NCBI RefSeq assembly: GCF_002257645.1
Contig: NZ_NQMO01000002.1
Coordinates: forward strand, 62,001 to 126,000
Length of the DNA: 64,000 bases
Origin: Paenibacillus sp. XY044
Lineage (GTDB): Bacteria > Bacillota > Bacilli > Paenibacillales > Paenibacillaceae
Reading direction: 5' to 3'
Shown here: one piece after another, positions 37,523 to 47,255 of the stretch
Layout of the letters: every line of letters begins with the position of its first letter
Numbering within the stretch: position 1 is the first letter of the stretch
The notes under the pieces: generated by a model
The model's database searches: none
Told to the model about the DNA's origin: nothing
The model's input: only the letters and a program-made list of their open reading frames with translations
Made by a program: the position numbers and the translations under genes

Positions 37523-38701
37523 ATGACGAACGATGCTGTGCGGTCTCCCGCCACCGTGGGGGTGGACCGCTTGACCGAAATCCGCCGGGAGCTGCACCGC
37601 TTCCCGGAACTGTCCGGCGAGGAGTTCGAGACGACGCGCCGGATCCGGGGCTGGCTGAGCGAAGCGGGCATCCGGATCCTGGACCTTCCGCTGGCCACCG
37701 GCGTAGTGGCCGAGGTCGGCGGTTTGCAGCCGGGGCCGGTCATCGCGCTGCGCGCGGACATCGACGCGCTTCCGATCCAGGAAGAGACGGGGCTCCCGTT
37801 CGCGTCGGAAATTGAAGGCAGGATGCATGCCTGCGGGCATGATTTTCATACCGCCGCCCTGATCGGGACGGCGTACGCGCTGAAAACCCGTGAAGATGGG
37901 CTGAAAGGCACGGTCCGGCTGATCTTCCAGCCGGCCGAAGAGAAGGCGAAGGGCGCGAAGCAGGTCATCGACAGCGGCGCGCTGAAGGGCGTGCAGGCTA
38001 TCTTCGGCATGCACAACAAGCCCGATCTTCCCGTCGGGACGATCGGTATCAAGGAAGGGCCGCTGATGGCCGCGGCCGACGGTTTCGTCGTCGAAGTCGC
38101 CGGTAAGGGCTCGCACGCGGCCGTTCCGGAGGCTGGGCTGGACCCCATCGTGACGGCTTCGCATATCATTACGGCGCTGCAGTCGGTGGTGAGCCGAAAC
38201 ATCAGCTCCCTGAGCAGCGCGGTGATCAGCGTCACGAAGCTGCACAGCGGGACGACGTGGAACGTCATTCCGGAGCAGGCGCTCCTGGAAGGCACGATCC
38301 GCACGTTTGATCAGCAGGTGCGGGAGCAGGTGCTGGCGCGGTTCGAACAGGTCGTCCGGGGCGTAGCGGAAGCCTTCGGCACCACGGCCACGGTCCGCTG
38401 GATCGAAGGGCCGCCGCCGGTGGACAACGATCCGGCTCTGGCCGAGCTTGGCGCAGCCGCAGCCGAAGTGGCGGGATATCGGGCCATTGTACCGGTTCCT
38501 TCCCCCGCCGGTGAGGATTTTGCCGTCTATCAGCGGGAAATTCCCGGGCTGTTCGTCTTCATGGGGACGAACGGCAAGCAGGAATGGCATCACCCGGCTT
38601 TTGACCTGGATGAGCGGGCGATCCCGGTCAGCGTCGCCTTTTTCACGCAGCTGGCCGAAGACGCCTTGGCATGCTTCGGGGACGGGGGTGCGTCGCAATA
38701 G
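37523..38701 (+). CDS. M20 family amidohydrolase (N-acyl amino acid deacetylase type)
   Basis: 392 residues. The metallopeptidase signature HACGHDFHTAALIG supplies metal ligands, with LRADIDALPIQEETGLPF and the dimerisation domain after about residue 185. Relatives YtnL and YxeP (SndA/SndB) deacetylate N-acetyl-S-substituted cysteine or N-acetylcysteine, which is the inferred role. AAAGGAGG precedes the ATG. The following oxidase gene overlaps its 3' end. Confidence 0.9.
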   Translation: MTNDAVRSPATVGVDRLTEIRRELHRFPELSGEEFETTRRIRGWLSEAGIRILDLPLATGVVAEVGGLQPGPVIALRADIDALPIQEETGLPFASEIEGRMHACGHDFHTAALIGTAYALKTREDGLKGTVRLIFQPAEEKAKGAKQVIDSGALKGVQAIFGMHNKPDLPVGTIGIKEGPLMAAADGFVVEVAGKGSHAAVPEAGLDPIVTASHIITALQSVVSRNISSLSSAVISVTKLHSGTTWNVIPEQALLEGTIRTFDQQVREQVLARFEQVVRGVAEAFGTTATVRWIEGPPPVDNDPALAELGAAAAEVAGYRAIVPVPSPAGEDFAVYQREIPGLFVFMGTNGKQEWHHPAFDLDERAIPVSVAFFTQLAEDALACFGDGGASQ

Positions 38702-39870
38702 CCACTAGCAAGCTGTATGACGTCATTGTCGTCGGAGCGGGCTCAATCGGCATGAGCGCCGGGTATTACCTGGCCCGCCGCGGAGTGAAGACGCTGCTGA
38801 TCGATGCGTTTGACCCGCCGCACCAGGAGGGGAGCCACCACGGGGAACCGCGCCTGATCCGGCATGCTTACGGCGGAGTACCGGTTTATACGGAGATGGC
38901 GATCCGCGCGCATCGCCTCTGGAACGAAGTCGAGGACCTGACCGAGACGAAGCTGCTGGTTCAGTCCGGCGTGTTGAATCTCGCCGACAGCGGCCTGTAC
39001 TCCTACAAGGAACGGATTGAGCTGGCCAAGCGGTACGGGATTCACCCCGAACGGCTGAACGCGGCGGAGATCCGCAGACGCTGGCCCGAGCTGCGCGTAC
39101 CGGATTCGTTCGAGGCGATGTATGAGCCGGCCGCAGGCTATCTGCACAGCGAACGCTGCGTCGGGGCTTACCGCAAGCTGGCCCTTTCCAAAGGCGCGGA
39201 GCTGCTGACCTACGCGAAGGTCCGGGGCGTCGAGGCACATCCCGACGGGGTCACCGTGACGACAAAGGAAGGCGCCTACCATGCCTCATTCGCGGTCCTG
39301 AGCGCCGGCGCCTGGTTCGGCACGCTGTCCCCATTCGTGAACCTTCCGGTTCGAGCCGTCCGCAAAGCGGTGGGGTGGTTCGAGACGAACACCCCCGCCT
39401 TCGATAACGGACGGTTTCCCGGCTTCACGCTGGATGCGCCGGAAGGCTCTTATTACGGCTTCCCGAGCATCGGTGGGGCCGGTCTCAAAATCGGCCGGCA
39501 CGACGCCGGGAATGCCTGGCAGCCTGGTGAGGCGCTTGCGCCCTTCGGCTCAATCCCCGAAGATGAAGGCGATTTGAGGCGCGCCCTGGAAGCCTACATG
39601 CCCGGAGCCTCGGGACGGCTGAAGCGGGGCGAGGTGTGCAAATACGAAATGTCGCCCGACGAGGGCTTTATCATCGACCGGCATCCGGATTATCCGCATG
39701 TGTGGGCAGCGGGCGGATTTTCGGGACACGGCTTTAAATTTTCGAGCGCGGTCGGCAGCCTGCTGGCAGACTTGATCGTGGACGGCCGAAGCCCGCACGA
39801 TATCGCGCCGTTCTCCCTGTCCCGGTTTCATCCCTTGCCTGCCGCTGAGCAAAAATCACCCGTTACCTAA
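38671..39870 (+). CDS. Sarcosine oxidase / N-methyltryptophan oxidase-like flavoprotein
   Basis: About 399 residues of the monomeric sarcosine oxidase family, using FAD and oxygen to oxidise N-methyl or secondary amines. The FAD motif VIVVGAGSIGMSAGYYLARR is close to the N-terminus. The Cys of GEVCKYEMSPDEGFIIDRHP matches the covalent FAD attachment site, and GGFSGHGFKFSSAVG is the C-terminal flavin loop. ATG 38671 lies inside the amidohydrolase gene with no ribosome site, so the true start is uncertain. An amine oxidase is not part of the B. subtilis operons. Confidence 0.88.
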   Translation: MLRGRGCVAIATSKLYDVIVVGAGSIGMSAGYYLARRGVKTLLIDAFDPPHQEGSHHGEPRLIRHAYGGVPVYTEMAIRAHRLWNEVEDLTETKLLVQSGVLNLADSGLYSYKERIELAKRYGIHPERLNAAEIRRRWPELRVPDSFEAMYEPAAGYLHSERCVGAYRKLALSKGAELLTYAKVRGVEAHPDGVTVTTKEGAYHASFAVLSAGAWFGTLSPFVNLPVRAVRKAVGWFETNTPAFDNGRFPGFTLDAPEGSYYGFPSIGGAGLKIGRHDAGNAWQPGEALAPFGSIPEDEGDLRRALEAYMPGASGRLKRGEVCKYEMSPDEGFIIDRHPDYPHVWAAGGFSGHGFKFSSAVGSLLADLIVDGRSPHDIAPFSLSRFHPLPAAEQKSPVT

Positions 39871-39893
39871 TCCAGGTTGGAAGGAGCGTTCAT

Positions 39894-40361
39894 ATGAGTG
39901 AGGTACAAATTGACAAATTCAACGGCACGTACGGTCAGCTGCTCGCGGCCATCGAAGGTCTGACTGAGGAACAGCTGACCTGGAAACGGGCGCCGGAAGT
40001 ATGGAGCGTGCAGGAGGTCCTCTCGCACCTGACCGATCACAGCATCGTGACCTCGTTTCGCATCCGCGATATTCTCGCGGGCTCGACGGCGCAGCTGCCG
40101 GCGTTCGAACAGGACGCCTGGGTCCGCGGCCAGCATGCCAATCAGGGCAGCACGCCGGACATCCTCGATGCTTTCCACGCGCTGCTTACGTACAACACGC
40201 AGCTGCTCCGGCGGCTTACGCCCGAAGATCTGGCGAAGACCGGCGTGAACCCCAGAGGTCAGACCGTCAGCGTCGCCGATCTCATCAGCGGATTTATCCG
40301 GCATGTGGAGAACCACCTGGGGCAAATCGAGCGCATTAAGCAGGCGGCCGCCCTGGTCTAA
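39894..40361 (+). CDS. DinB/YfiT-family protein, candidate thiol S-transferase
   Basis: 155-residue four-helix bundle with the DinB metal-ligand pattern: His in LSHLTDH near residue 46 and the pair in RHVENHLGQIERI near 138-142. Members of this family include bacillithiol S-transferases (YfiT/BstA) that conjugate electrophiles. In this cluster, such an enzyme could create or handle the S-conjugates later salvaged; this is inference. AAGGAGCG precedes the ATG. Confidence 0.85.
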   Translation: MSEVQIDKFNGTYGQLLAAIEGLTEEQLTWKRAPEVWSVQEVLSHLTDHSIVTSFRIRDILAGSTAQLPAFEQDAWVRGQHANQGSTPDILDAFHALLTYNTQLLRRLTPEDLAKTGVNPRGQTVSVADLISGFIRHVENHLGQIERIKQAAALV

Positions 40362-40629
40362 GCCCATTTCCAGGAAGGTTGCTGGAAAGACTGATGAGGC
40401 AAAAGAGGCCGGAGCGCATACCATTTGAAGCCGCAGAACTAAGTCGAAAAGCCAACCGTTTGAAGCCATCGAAGTCAAAGTCGAAGCGCATCAACTTTGA
40501 AACTACAGAGGATGGCAGGCCTGATGCGGCACTTGGTAACGCTTGGATGATTTCAAATTCAAATGGCGCAGGTTACGTGAAATTTTTATCCATAATAGAA
40601 TCGCTTTTTAACTAAGGAGGATGGAAGAG
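40362..40629. other. Spacer inside the sulfur cluster
   Basis: 268 bases, more AT-rich than the flanking genes. An open frame at 40379 is Lys/Arg-rich and without ribosome site and I do not accept it. The stretch ending CATAATAG near 40601 could be a -10 for an internal promoter. Confidence 0.35.
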
Positions 40630-41967
40630 ATGGCCAAGAAAAGACAGCTGAAACTCGGCGCGCTGCTGCACGGTGTGGGAGGGGGAACCTCCATGTGGCG
40701 CCATCCGGATGCCCAGCCCGACGCCAGCGTCAATTTTGAAATTTACAAACGTTGGGTCCAAAAAGCCGAGGAAGGAAAGATGGACCTCGTCTTTATCGCA
40801 GACGGCTTGTATATTAACGAAAAATCGATCCCGCATTTTCTGAACCGCTTTGAGCCGATCACGATCCTGAGTGCGCTGGCGTCCGTCAGCAAGAACATCG
40901 GGCTCGTCGGTACGCTATCCACCTCCTACAGCGAGCCCTTTACCGTATCCCGCCAGTTTGCCTCGCTCGACATGATCAGCGGCGGGCGCGCCGGCTGGAA
41001 CATCGTGACGTCCCCGCTGGAAGGCTCGGCACTGAACTATAGCAAGAAGGAGCATCCAGAGCACGACAAGCGCTACCGGATCGCGACCGAATACCTGGAA
41101 GTGGCCCGGGGGTTGTGGGATTCGTGGGAGGACGACGCGTTTGTGCGGAACAAGGAAACCGGCGTCTTCTTCGATCCGGAGAAAATGCACACCTTGAACC
41201 ATGAAGGCGAGTTCTTCTCGGTAAAAGGGCCGCTGAACATCGCCCGCTCCAAGCAGGGGCAGCCGGTCATCTTTCAGGCGGGCTCGTCCGAGGTCGGCAA
41301 AAACTACGCTTCGAAGGAAGCGGACGCCGTCTTTACGGGGCACGAAACGCTGGCGGATGCGAAAGCCTTTTACCAGGACGTCAAATCCCGCGCCGCCTCG
41401 TTCGGCCGCAACCCGGACGACGTGCTGATCTTCCCGGGCATCAGCCCGATCATCGGCAGCACGCCGGAGGAAGCCGAGCGGAAATATGAAGAGGTCGCCA
41501 GCCTGGTGACGATCGAAAACGCGCTGAATTACCTCGGCCGGTTTTTCGAGCATCATGACTTCTCCCAATATCCGCTCGATGAGCCGTTCCCGGATCTTGG
41601 CGATCTCGGCAAGAACAGCTTCCAGAGCGGTACGGACAAAATCAAAAAGGACGCCAGGGAAAAAGGACTGACGCTCCGGCAGGTGGCGCTGCAGTCGGCT
41701 ACGCCGCGCGGCAATTTCATCGGAACGGCTGAGCAGGTTGCGGACCGCATTCAGGAATGGTACGAGGAAGGAGCGGCCGACGGCTTCATGATTACGGCCG
41801 CCGTGCCGAAAGGGCTTGAGGAATTTGTGGAACAGGTGGTGCCGATCCTGCAGGAACGCGGTATTTACCGGACCGAATACGAGAGCGATACGCTGCGCGG
41901 CAATCTCGGGCTGGCAGTGCCGGAGAACCGGTACGCCGGAGCCAAGACCGCAGCCGGGCGTTCTTAA
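40630..41967 (+). CDS. LLM-class flavin monooxygenase, NtaA/SnaA/DszA type (paralogue 1)
   Basis: 445-residue FMN-dependent monooxygenase of the nitrilotriacetate/desulfurisation group. Diagnostic pieces are [52 protein letters not shown] and [19 protein letters not shown]. The B. subtilis relative YtnJ (CmoJ) cleaves C-S bonds of N-acetyl-S-alkylcysteines. AAGGAGG at 40614-40620 places the start at the second ATG, 40630. A close paralogue is encoded at 44178. Confidence 0.93.
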   Translation: MAKKRQLKLGALLHGVGGGTSMWRHPDAQPDASVNFEIYKRWVQKAEEGKMDLVFIADGLYINEKSIPHFLNRFEPITILSALASVSKNIGLVGTLSTSYSEPFTVSRQFASLDMISGGRAGWNIVTSPLEGSALNYSKKEHPEHDKRYRIATEYLEVARGLWDSWEDDAFVRNKETGVFFDPEKMHTLNHEGEFFSVKGPLNIARSKQGQPVIFQAGSSEVGKNYASKEADAVFTGHETLADAKAFYQDVKSRAASFGRNPDDVLIFPGISPIIGSTPEEAERKYEEVASLVTIENALNYLGRFFEHHDFSQYPLDEPFPDLGDLGKNSFQSGTDKIKKDAREKGLTLRQVALQSATPRGNFIGTAEQVADRIQEWYEEGAADGFMITAAVPKGLEEFVEQVVPILQERGIYRTEYESDTLRGNLGLAVPENRYAGAKTAAGRS

Positions 41968-41978
41968 AGGAGCGGCCC

Positions 41979-43217
41979 ATGATCGGGCTGACGCAAACGG
42001 ATGAACTGATGGAATACGCCGGAGGGCTCCGGGAGGAACTCGTCCGGATTCGGCGGGACCTGCATCGCCACCCCGAGCTGCTGTACGATGTGGTCCGCAC
42101 CTCGGGCATCGTGGCCGGACTGCTGGAATCCTGGGGGATCGAAGTGAGGCGCGGCGTCGGCAAGCACTTTGGCATGGGGGTCGTCGGAACGCTGCACGGT
42201 ACCGGCGGCAGCGGCCCGACCCTGCTGCTTCGCGCCGACATGGACGCTCTTCCGATCCGGGAGGAGAATGACGCCGAGTACCGCTCGATCCATGAAGGCG
42301 TCATGCATGCCTGCGGCCATGACGCCCACACGGCGATGCTGCTCGGCGCGGCCCGGACGCTGGCTGCGCACCTCCACCGGATCCGTGGTACGATCCGGTT
42401 CGTGTTTCAGCCGGCGGAGGAAGGCGCACGGCCGAGCCCGCTGGACGGGCGGCTGCTGTCGGGCGGCCGCGACATGATCGAGGACGGCGTGCTGGACGGC
42501 GTCAACCAGTGCTTCGCGCTCCATGTCATGCCGGAGCTGCCCGTCGGCACGCTGGGCGTCCATCCGCGCGAAGCGATGGCGGCTTCCAGCCATTTTACCG
42601 TCCGGTTTCAGGGCACGTCCGGGCATCACAGCGCCCCGCACCAGGCGGTGGACGCCCTGCAGATGGCGGCACGGTTCGTCACCGAGGTGAACAGTCTGAT
42701 GGCGAACCGGGTCAATCCTGCGGAGGCGGCCGTTCTCGCCTTCGGCACGCTGCATGCCGGGTCGGCCGTTAACGTCATTGCAGCAAACAGCGAGCTGAAG
42801 GGGACTTTCCGGGCCTTCCGGAAGGAAACCGTTGCGGCGATCACGGAAGGGCTTCGTCGTCTGGCCGCTACGATCGCGGAAGCGGCCGGCGGAAGCTATG
42901 CCATGGAGCTGCGCGAAGGCATCGCCGTCGTCAATGACGAGAGCGCCGCCCGGCGGATCATGGCGGCCGCACGGCAGGTGCTCGGTGAGGAGCAGGTGAG
43001 CTTCCTGGATCCGCCCAGCCTAGCCGGCGAGGATTTCGGCTGGTACCTAGACCAGGTTCCTGGCGCCTTTGCCTTTATTGGCTGCGGGAATAAGGAAGCG
43101 GGAATCGTGCATGCGATCCACCAGCCCCGGTTTGACCTGGACGAGGACGTCCTGGTGCACGGGGTCCGGATTTTGGTGAAACTAGCAGTCTCAAACCCAT
43201 CCCTTGAGGAGGAATGA
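41979..43217 (+). CDS. M20 family amidohydrolase, second copy
   Basis: 412 residues with HACGHDAHTAMLLG, LRADMDALPIREENDAEY and VFQPAEEGARPSPLDGRLLS. It is related to but clearly diverged from the amidohydrolase at 37523, and has an insertion after the PAEEG motif. It sits 11 bases after a C-S monooxygenase gene and overlaps the start region of the FMN reductase, so deacetylation after oxidation is the likely step. AAAGGAG precedes the ATG. Confidence 0.9.
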   Translation: MIGLTQTDELMEYAGGLREELVRIRRDLHRHPELLYDVVRTSGIVAGLLESWGIEVRRGVGKHFGMGVVGTLHGTGGSGPTLLLRADMDALPIREENDAEYRSIHEGVMHACGHDAHTAMLLGAARTLAAHLHRIRGTIRFVFQPAEEGARPSPLDGRLLSGGRDMIEDGVLDGVNQCFALHVMPELPVGTLGVHPREAMAASSHFTVRFQGTSGHHSAPHQAVDALQMAARFVTEVNSLMANRVNPAEAAVLAFGTLHAGSAVNVIAANSELKGTFRAFRKETVAAITEGLRRLAATIAEAAGGSYAMELREGIAVVNDESAARRIMAAARQVLGEEQVSFLDPPSLAGEDFGWYLDQVPGAFAFIGCGNKEAGIVHAIHQPRFDLDEDVLVHGVRILVKLAVSNPSLEEE

Positions 43218-43219
43218 CG

Positions 43220-43786
43220 ATGACTAAAATAGCATTGATCGTGGGGAGCCCAACGCATGGGTCCCGCCTGTTCGCTTTGACGCAGTTTTTCGAGGACCGG
43301 CTGGCGCTGGCCGGATACGGGATCGATTTCATCTCGGCGGCGGATTTGCCGGCAGAGGATCTGCTCCGCGCGGATTTCAACAGCCCGGTGATCCGGCAGA
43401 TCATCGCGGCCGTGGAAGAAGCGGATGCCGTCATTATTGCGAGCCCGGTATATAAAGCTTCTTACTCCGGGGCACTGAAGACGATTCTGGACGTCATCCC
43501 GCAGAAAGGCTTGCAGGGCAAGCTGGTGCTGCCGCTGTTTATCGGAGGCACGATCGCCCATCTTCTGGCCGTGGATTATGCGCTGAAGCCGGTGGTAGCC
43601 GCACTGGGAGGGACGCATATCCTTGGCGGCGTATTCGCCGTGGACGGATGGATTACGCGCCTGGAGAATGGAGGGTTCGAGATCAAGGAAGAACTGAGGG
43701 AGCGCCTGGAATCTGCGTTAACCGAACTCCGCAGCGAGCTTACCCGTTACACAGCATTAACGCCGGTTGAAGAGCCGGTCGTCTGA
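43220..43786 (+). CDS. NADPH-dependent FMN reductase (SsuE-like)
   Basis: 188-residue flavodoxin-fold reductase supplying reduced FMN to the luciferase-like monooxygenases. IALIVGSPTHGSRLFALTQF at the start and DAVIIASPVYKASYSGALKT are signature blocks of SsuE. GAGGAGG at 43206-43212 fits ATG 43220 best; an earlier ATG at 43214 overlaps the preceding stop. It closes the first half of the cluster before a terminator. Confidence 0.92.
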   Translation: MTKIALIVGSPTHGSRLFALTQFFEDRLALAGYGIDFISAADLPAEDLLRADFNSPVIRQIIAAVEEADAVIIASPVYKASYSGALKTILDVIPQKGLQGKLVLPLFIGGTIAHLLAVDYALKPVVAALGGTHILGGVFAVDGWITRLENGGFEIKEELRERLESALTELRSELTRYTALTPVEEPVV

Positions 43787-43841
43787 ACCTCTAATTCATA
43801 CCCCCTGTACTCCACATACAATGCAGTCCGAAACAAACCTG

Positions 43842-43877
43842 AAAACCGCGGTCCGCCAAGCACGGATCGGGGTTTTT
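43842..43877 (+). terminator. Terminator after the FMN reductase gene
   Basis: AAAACCGCGGTCCG pairs with CGGATCGGGGTTTT (two mismatches) around a 7-base loop, ending in a T run. It separates the first and second transcript of the sulfur cluster. Confidence 0.65.
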
Positions 43878-43986
43878 CATATACCCGGAAAAGCCCGCAG
43901 AGTGATGCCTTATAGAGAATGGAAAAGCCTGAATAGAAGATTTTAATACGATATTGTGGCCGGAAAGGCATAGATGGTACAGTAAC

Positions 43987-44025
43987 AGCAATAATCCCGA
44001 CTATACGCATTGGAAAAATAATAAT
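43987..44025. promoter_or_regulatory. Shared element, copy B
   Basis: AGCAATAATCCCGACTATAC followed by GCATTGGAAAAATAATAAT. It aligns with copy A at 31998-32037 over about 38 positions, with the central ACTAT-CGCAT-GGAAAA core shared. It lies about 150 bases upstream of the second monooxygenase operon and in the same orientation as copy A relative to the LysR gene. Confidence 0.55.
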
Positions 44026-44177
44026 GGAATCGTCGAAGGTCATCTTTTTTCAGAGAACCGGGCTTTTTAAGAAGTCGGTGCTTAATGCATCCGTGCTTAA
44101 TGCATCAGCGCTTATGAAAAGAACGGCGTGGATTTCAAGTTTCAACCCAAATTTAAAAAAGATGGAGTGAGTGAACT

Positions 44178-45506
44178 ATGGGCAAAAACAGACAGCTTCG
44201 ACTGGGGGCCACCATACACGGCGTGGGGAGCAGCCACACCGCATGGAGGCATCCGCAAATTCCTTCGGATGCGAGTGTAAATATTTCGTTCTACACGCAG
44301 CAGGCGCAGAAGGCGGAAGAGGGCAAGTTCGATTTTGTTTTCATCGCTGACGGCCTGTATATCAACGAGAAATCGATCCCGCACTTCCTGAACCGTTTTG
44401 AACCGGTTACGATTCTGTCCGCGCTCGGCGCGGCGACCTCCCGGATCGGGCTTGTCGGCACGCTGTCGACCTCCTACAGCGAGCCGTTTACGGTCGCCAG
44501 GCAGTTCGCCTCCATCGACCATATCAGCGGCGGGCGCGCCGGGTGGAACGTGGTAACTTCACCGCTGGAAGGAACCGCGCTCAATTTCGGCGGCCGGCCG
44601 CATCCGGCCCATTCGGAGCGGTACCGGATCGCGGAAGAGTATCTCGAGGTGGTCAAGGGGCTGTGGGACTCTTGGGAAGACGACGCGTTTGTGCGGGATA
44701 AGGAGAGCGGGGTGTTCTTCGATCCGGACAAATTACACCGGCTGAACCATGAAGGGGACTTCTTCTCCGTGCAGGGGCCGCTGAACATCGCGCGCTCCCG
44801 GCAAGGCCAGCCGGTCGTATTCCAGGCCGGGTCTTCGGACAGCGGCCGGAACCTGGCGGCGAAGACGGCGGACGCCGTGTTTACCGGCCCGGAGACGATC
44901 GAAGAGGCCAAGGCTTTTTACCGGGACGTGAAGCAGCGGGCAGTCGCGCTCGGGCGGGCACCGGAAGAGATTCTGATCTTTCCGGGCATCGGACCGATCG
45001 TGGGCCGCACGGAGGAGGAAGCCGAGCGCAAATATCAGGAAATCGCCGGGCTGGTTACGATCGAGAAGGCTTTGGAATACCTCGGGCGATACTTCGAGCA
45101 CCATGACTTTTCCCAATATCCGCTGGATGAGCCGTTTCCCGACCTGGGCGATTTCGGTTCGAACAGTTTCCGGAGTACGACCGACCGTATCAAGAAACGC
45201 GCCAAAGAAGAGAATCTGACGCTGCGCGAAGTAGCGCTGCAGGAAGCGACGCCGCGGACGGTGTTTATCGGGACGCCAGAGAAGGTGGCGGATCTGGTGC
45301 AGCAATGGTTCGAGGAAGAGGCCGCCGACGGATTCATTATCGGATCGGGCGTGCCGGGCGGGTTGGACGACTTCGTGGACCTGGTGGTACCGATTCTGCG
45401 CGAGCGGGGATTATTCCGCACGGAATACGAGGGAGATACGCTGCGGGGAAATCTGGGCCTGCCGGTACCGGAGAACCGCTATACGAAGCAAAAGGCTCTG
45501 TCCTAA
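44178..45506 (+). CDS. LLM-class flavin monooxygenase, NtaA/SnaA/DszA type (paralogue 2)
   Basis: 442 residues, readily aligned with the product at 40630 end to end without large gaps, sharing [36 protein letters not shown] and [19 protein letters not shown]. Differences cluster near residues 15-45 and in the C-terminal third, which suggests related but distinct substrates. GATGGAGTGAG precedes the ATG. It leads the second transcript, followed by a dipeptide-type importer. Confidence 0.93.
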   Translation: MGKNRQLRLGATIHGVGSSHTAWRHPQIPSDASVNISFYTQQAQKAEEGKFDFVFIADGLYINEKSIPHFLNRFEPVTILSALGAATSRIGLVGTLSTSYSEPFTVARQFASIDHISGGRAGWNVVTSPLEGTALNFGGRPHPAHSERYRIAEEYLEVVKGLWDSWEDDAFVRDKESGVFFDPDKLHRLNHEGDFFSVQGPLNIARSRQGQPVVFQAGSSDSGRNLAAKTADAVFTGPETIEEAKAFYRDVKQRAVALGRAPEEILIFPGIGPIVGRTEEEAERKYQEIAGLVTIEKALEYLGRYFEHHDFSQYPLDEPFPDLGDFGSNSFRSTTDRIKKRAKEENLTLREVALQEATPRTVFIGTPEKVADLVQQWFEEEAADGFIIGSGVPGGLDDFVDLVVPILRERGLFRTEYEGDTLRGNLGLPVPENRYTKQKALS

Positions 45507-45580
45507 ACGGGACGGGGCCCAGCCAAGTTCCTGCGCCATGCATGCAAACGATATTTGGATATGAAGGGAGTCTAAGAGAG

Positions 45581-47236
45581 ATGAAAGTATATCTGAAAAA
45601 CAGGCGCAAATCGATAGCGGCCGCTCTGCTGGTCATGGTTCTGCTGCTGTCCGCGTGCGGAGGCAAGCAGACGGCTTCCCAGGGGCAGACAGATAACGGA
45701 GCGGCACCCGCCGTACAGGGAGCATCCGCCCAAGGCGGGGAGCTCACCTACGCTCTGGCGACGTCGCCTGATACATTGGACCCGCACCGCAGCGGTCTGG
45801 CCGTCGCGGTCCGCGTCATCCGCACGATCTACGACAGCCTGGTCGTTCAGCTGCCGGACAATTCGATCAAGCCGTGGCTGGCGACGGAATGGACCATTTC
45901 GGACGACGGGCTGAGCTACACGTTTAAGCTGCGGAAGGACGTCAAGTTCCAGGACGGAACGCCTTTTAACGCGGAGGCGGTCAAGTTCAATTTCGACCGG
46001 ATCCTGGATCCCGCCACCAAGGCGGCGAATGCGGCCGCCCTGCTTCAGCCCTACAAGTCCTCCGAGGTCATCGACGATTACACGGTCAAGCTGAATTTGT
46101 CGACGCCCTCACGTGCTTTTCTGGGCAATCTGAGCCAGGCGCTGCTCGGCATCGTGTCGCCGACCGCGGCCCAAAAATACGGGGACCAGTTGGGGCAGCA
46201 TCCGGTCGGCACGGGGCCGTTCACATTCGTCAAATGGGATGAGAATGCCGACATCAAGGTCGAGCGCAATCCGGACTACGCATGGGCGCCGGAGATCGTG
46301 ACCAATACGGGGGCGCCTTACCTCGACAGTATTGATTTTAAAATCGTACCGGAAGAGGCCACCCGGATCGGCAGCGTGCAGAGCAAGCAGGTGCTGGCTG
46401 CGGAAACGGTCCCGCCGCAGAATATCCTGGCCCTGAAAAAGGATCCGAATTTTCAGCTGCTGCAGGCAAATACGCTTGGACTGCCGTACACGCTGTTCTT
46501 CAACCAGGAGCGCGCGCCATGGAACGAGCTGAAGGCAAGGCAGGCGGTGCAGCTGGCCGTGGACGTGAACGCCATCGTCCAAACGTTGTACCTGGGCACG
46601 TACGAACGGTCTTGGTCCCCGCTGACCCCGGGCACCTTCGGTTATGACCCGTCGCTGGAAAACTCGGTCAAACCGGATATCGCCAAAGCCAATCAGCTGC
46701 TAGACGAGCTGGGATGGGTCAAGGGAGCGGACGGCGTCCGGACCAAGGACGGGAAGAAATTGACCTTGCATTACGTCGACGGTACGCCAAACCGGGAGAA
46801 ACGCAACGACATCGCGGTCATGGTACAGCAGCAGCTGAAGCAGATCGGCGTGGAGGTCGAAGTCGAGATTACGAAGGATGTTCGCACCGTGGTCTACACC
46901 AACGGAAACTACGATTTGTACGGCAACAGCCAGGTCAACTCCGATCCGAACGCGCTGTACGCCTTCTACCACTCCTATGATCCGAAGAGCCGGCCGACGC
47001 TGCCGAGACTCGCCAGTCCGGAAGTCGACAAGTGGCTGGAAGAGGGGCGGGTTGAGAAGGACGATACCAAACGCGAGGAGCTGTACAAGAAAATTCAGCA
47101 TTATATCATCGACAATGCGGTCATTCTGCCGATTTACGTATTCCCGTATACGGTGGCCGCTTCCAAATCGGTACAGGGGCTTACCTTTGATTCCCTGGGA
47201 TACCCGCTGTTCAACGACGTATCTTTGCAAAAATAG
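45581..47236 (+). CDS. Dipeptide/oligopeptide ABC transporter substrate-binding lipoprotein
   Basis: 551 residues, family V solute-binding protein. Signal peptide with lipobox LLSAC at about residues 22-26; YALATSPDTLDPHRS and GLSYTFKLRKDVKFQDGTPF are typical. The frame extends upstream to 45305 but ATG 45581 has AAGGGAG upstream and yields a proper lipoprotein signal. Its place in the cluster suggests uptake of glutathione- or cysteine-containing peptides or conjugates, unproven. Confidence 0.92.
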   Translation: MKVYLKNRRKSIAAALLVMVLLLSACGGKQTASQGQTDNGAAPAVQGASAQGGELTYALATSPDTLDPHRSGLAVAVRVIRTIYDSLVVQLPDNSIKPWLATEWTISDDGLSYTFKLRKDVKFQDGTPFNAEAVKFNFDRILDPATKAANAAALLQPYKSSEVIDDYTVKLNLSTPSRAFLGNLSQALLGIVSPTAAQKYGDQLGQHPVGTGPFTFVKWDENADIKVERNPDYAWAPEIVTNTGAPYLDSIDFKIVPEEATRIGSVQSKQVLAAETVPPQNILALKKDPNFQLLQANTLGLPYTLFFNQERAPWNELKARQAVQLAVDVNAIVQTLYLGTYERSWSPLTPGTFGYDPSLENSVKPDIAKANQLLDELGWVKGADGVRTKDGKKLTLHYVDGTPNREKRNDIAVMVQQQLKQIGVEVEVEITKDVRTVVYTNGNYDLYGNSQVNSDPNALYAFYHSYDPKSRPTLPRLASPEVDKWLEEGRVEKDDTKREELYKKIQHYIIDNAVILPIYVFPYTVAASKSVQGLTFDSLGYPLFNDVSLQK

Positions 47237-47255
47237 AAAGGAGGCTTGAGGCGGC

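Larger units (their letters stand above)
43787..44177. other. Intergenic control region inside the sulfur cluster
   Basis: 391 bases: terminator at 43842, then the shared element copy B at 43987-44025, then leader to the gene at 44178. Two short direct repeats GCTTAATGCATC / GCTTAATGCATC occur near 44081-44105. No gene is supported. Confidence 0.5.

Noticed and set aside
40379..40615. 78-codon plus-strand frame between DinB and monooxygenase genes
   Set aside because: Lys/Arg/Ser-rich, no ribosome site and not resembling any protein.
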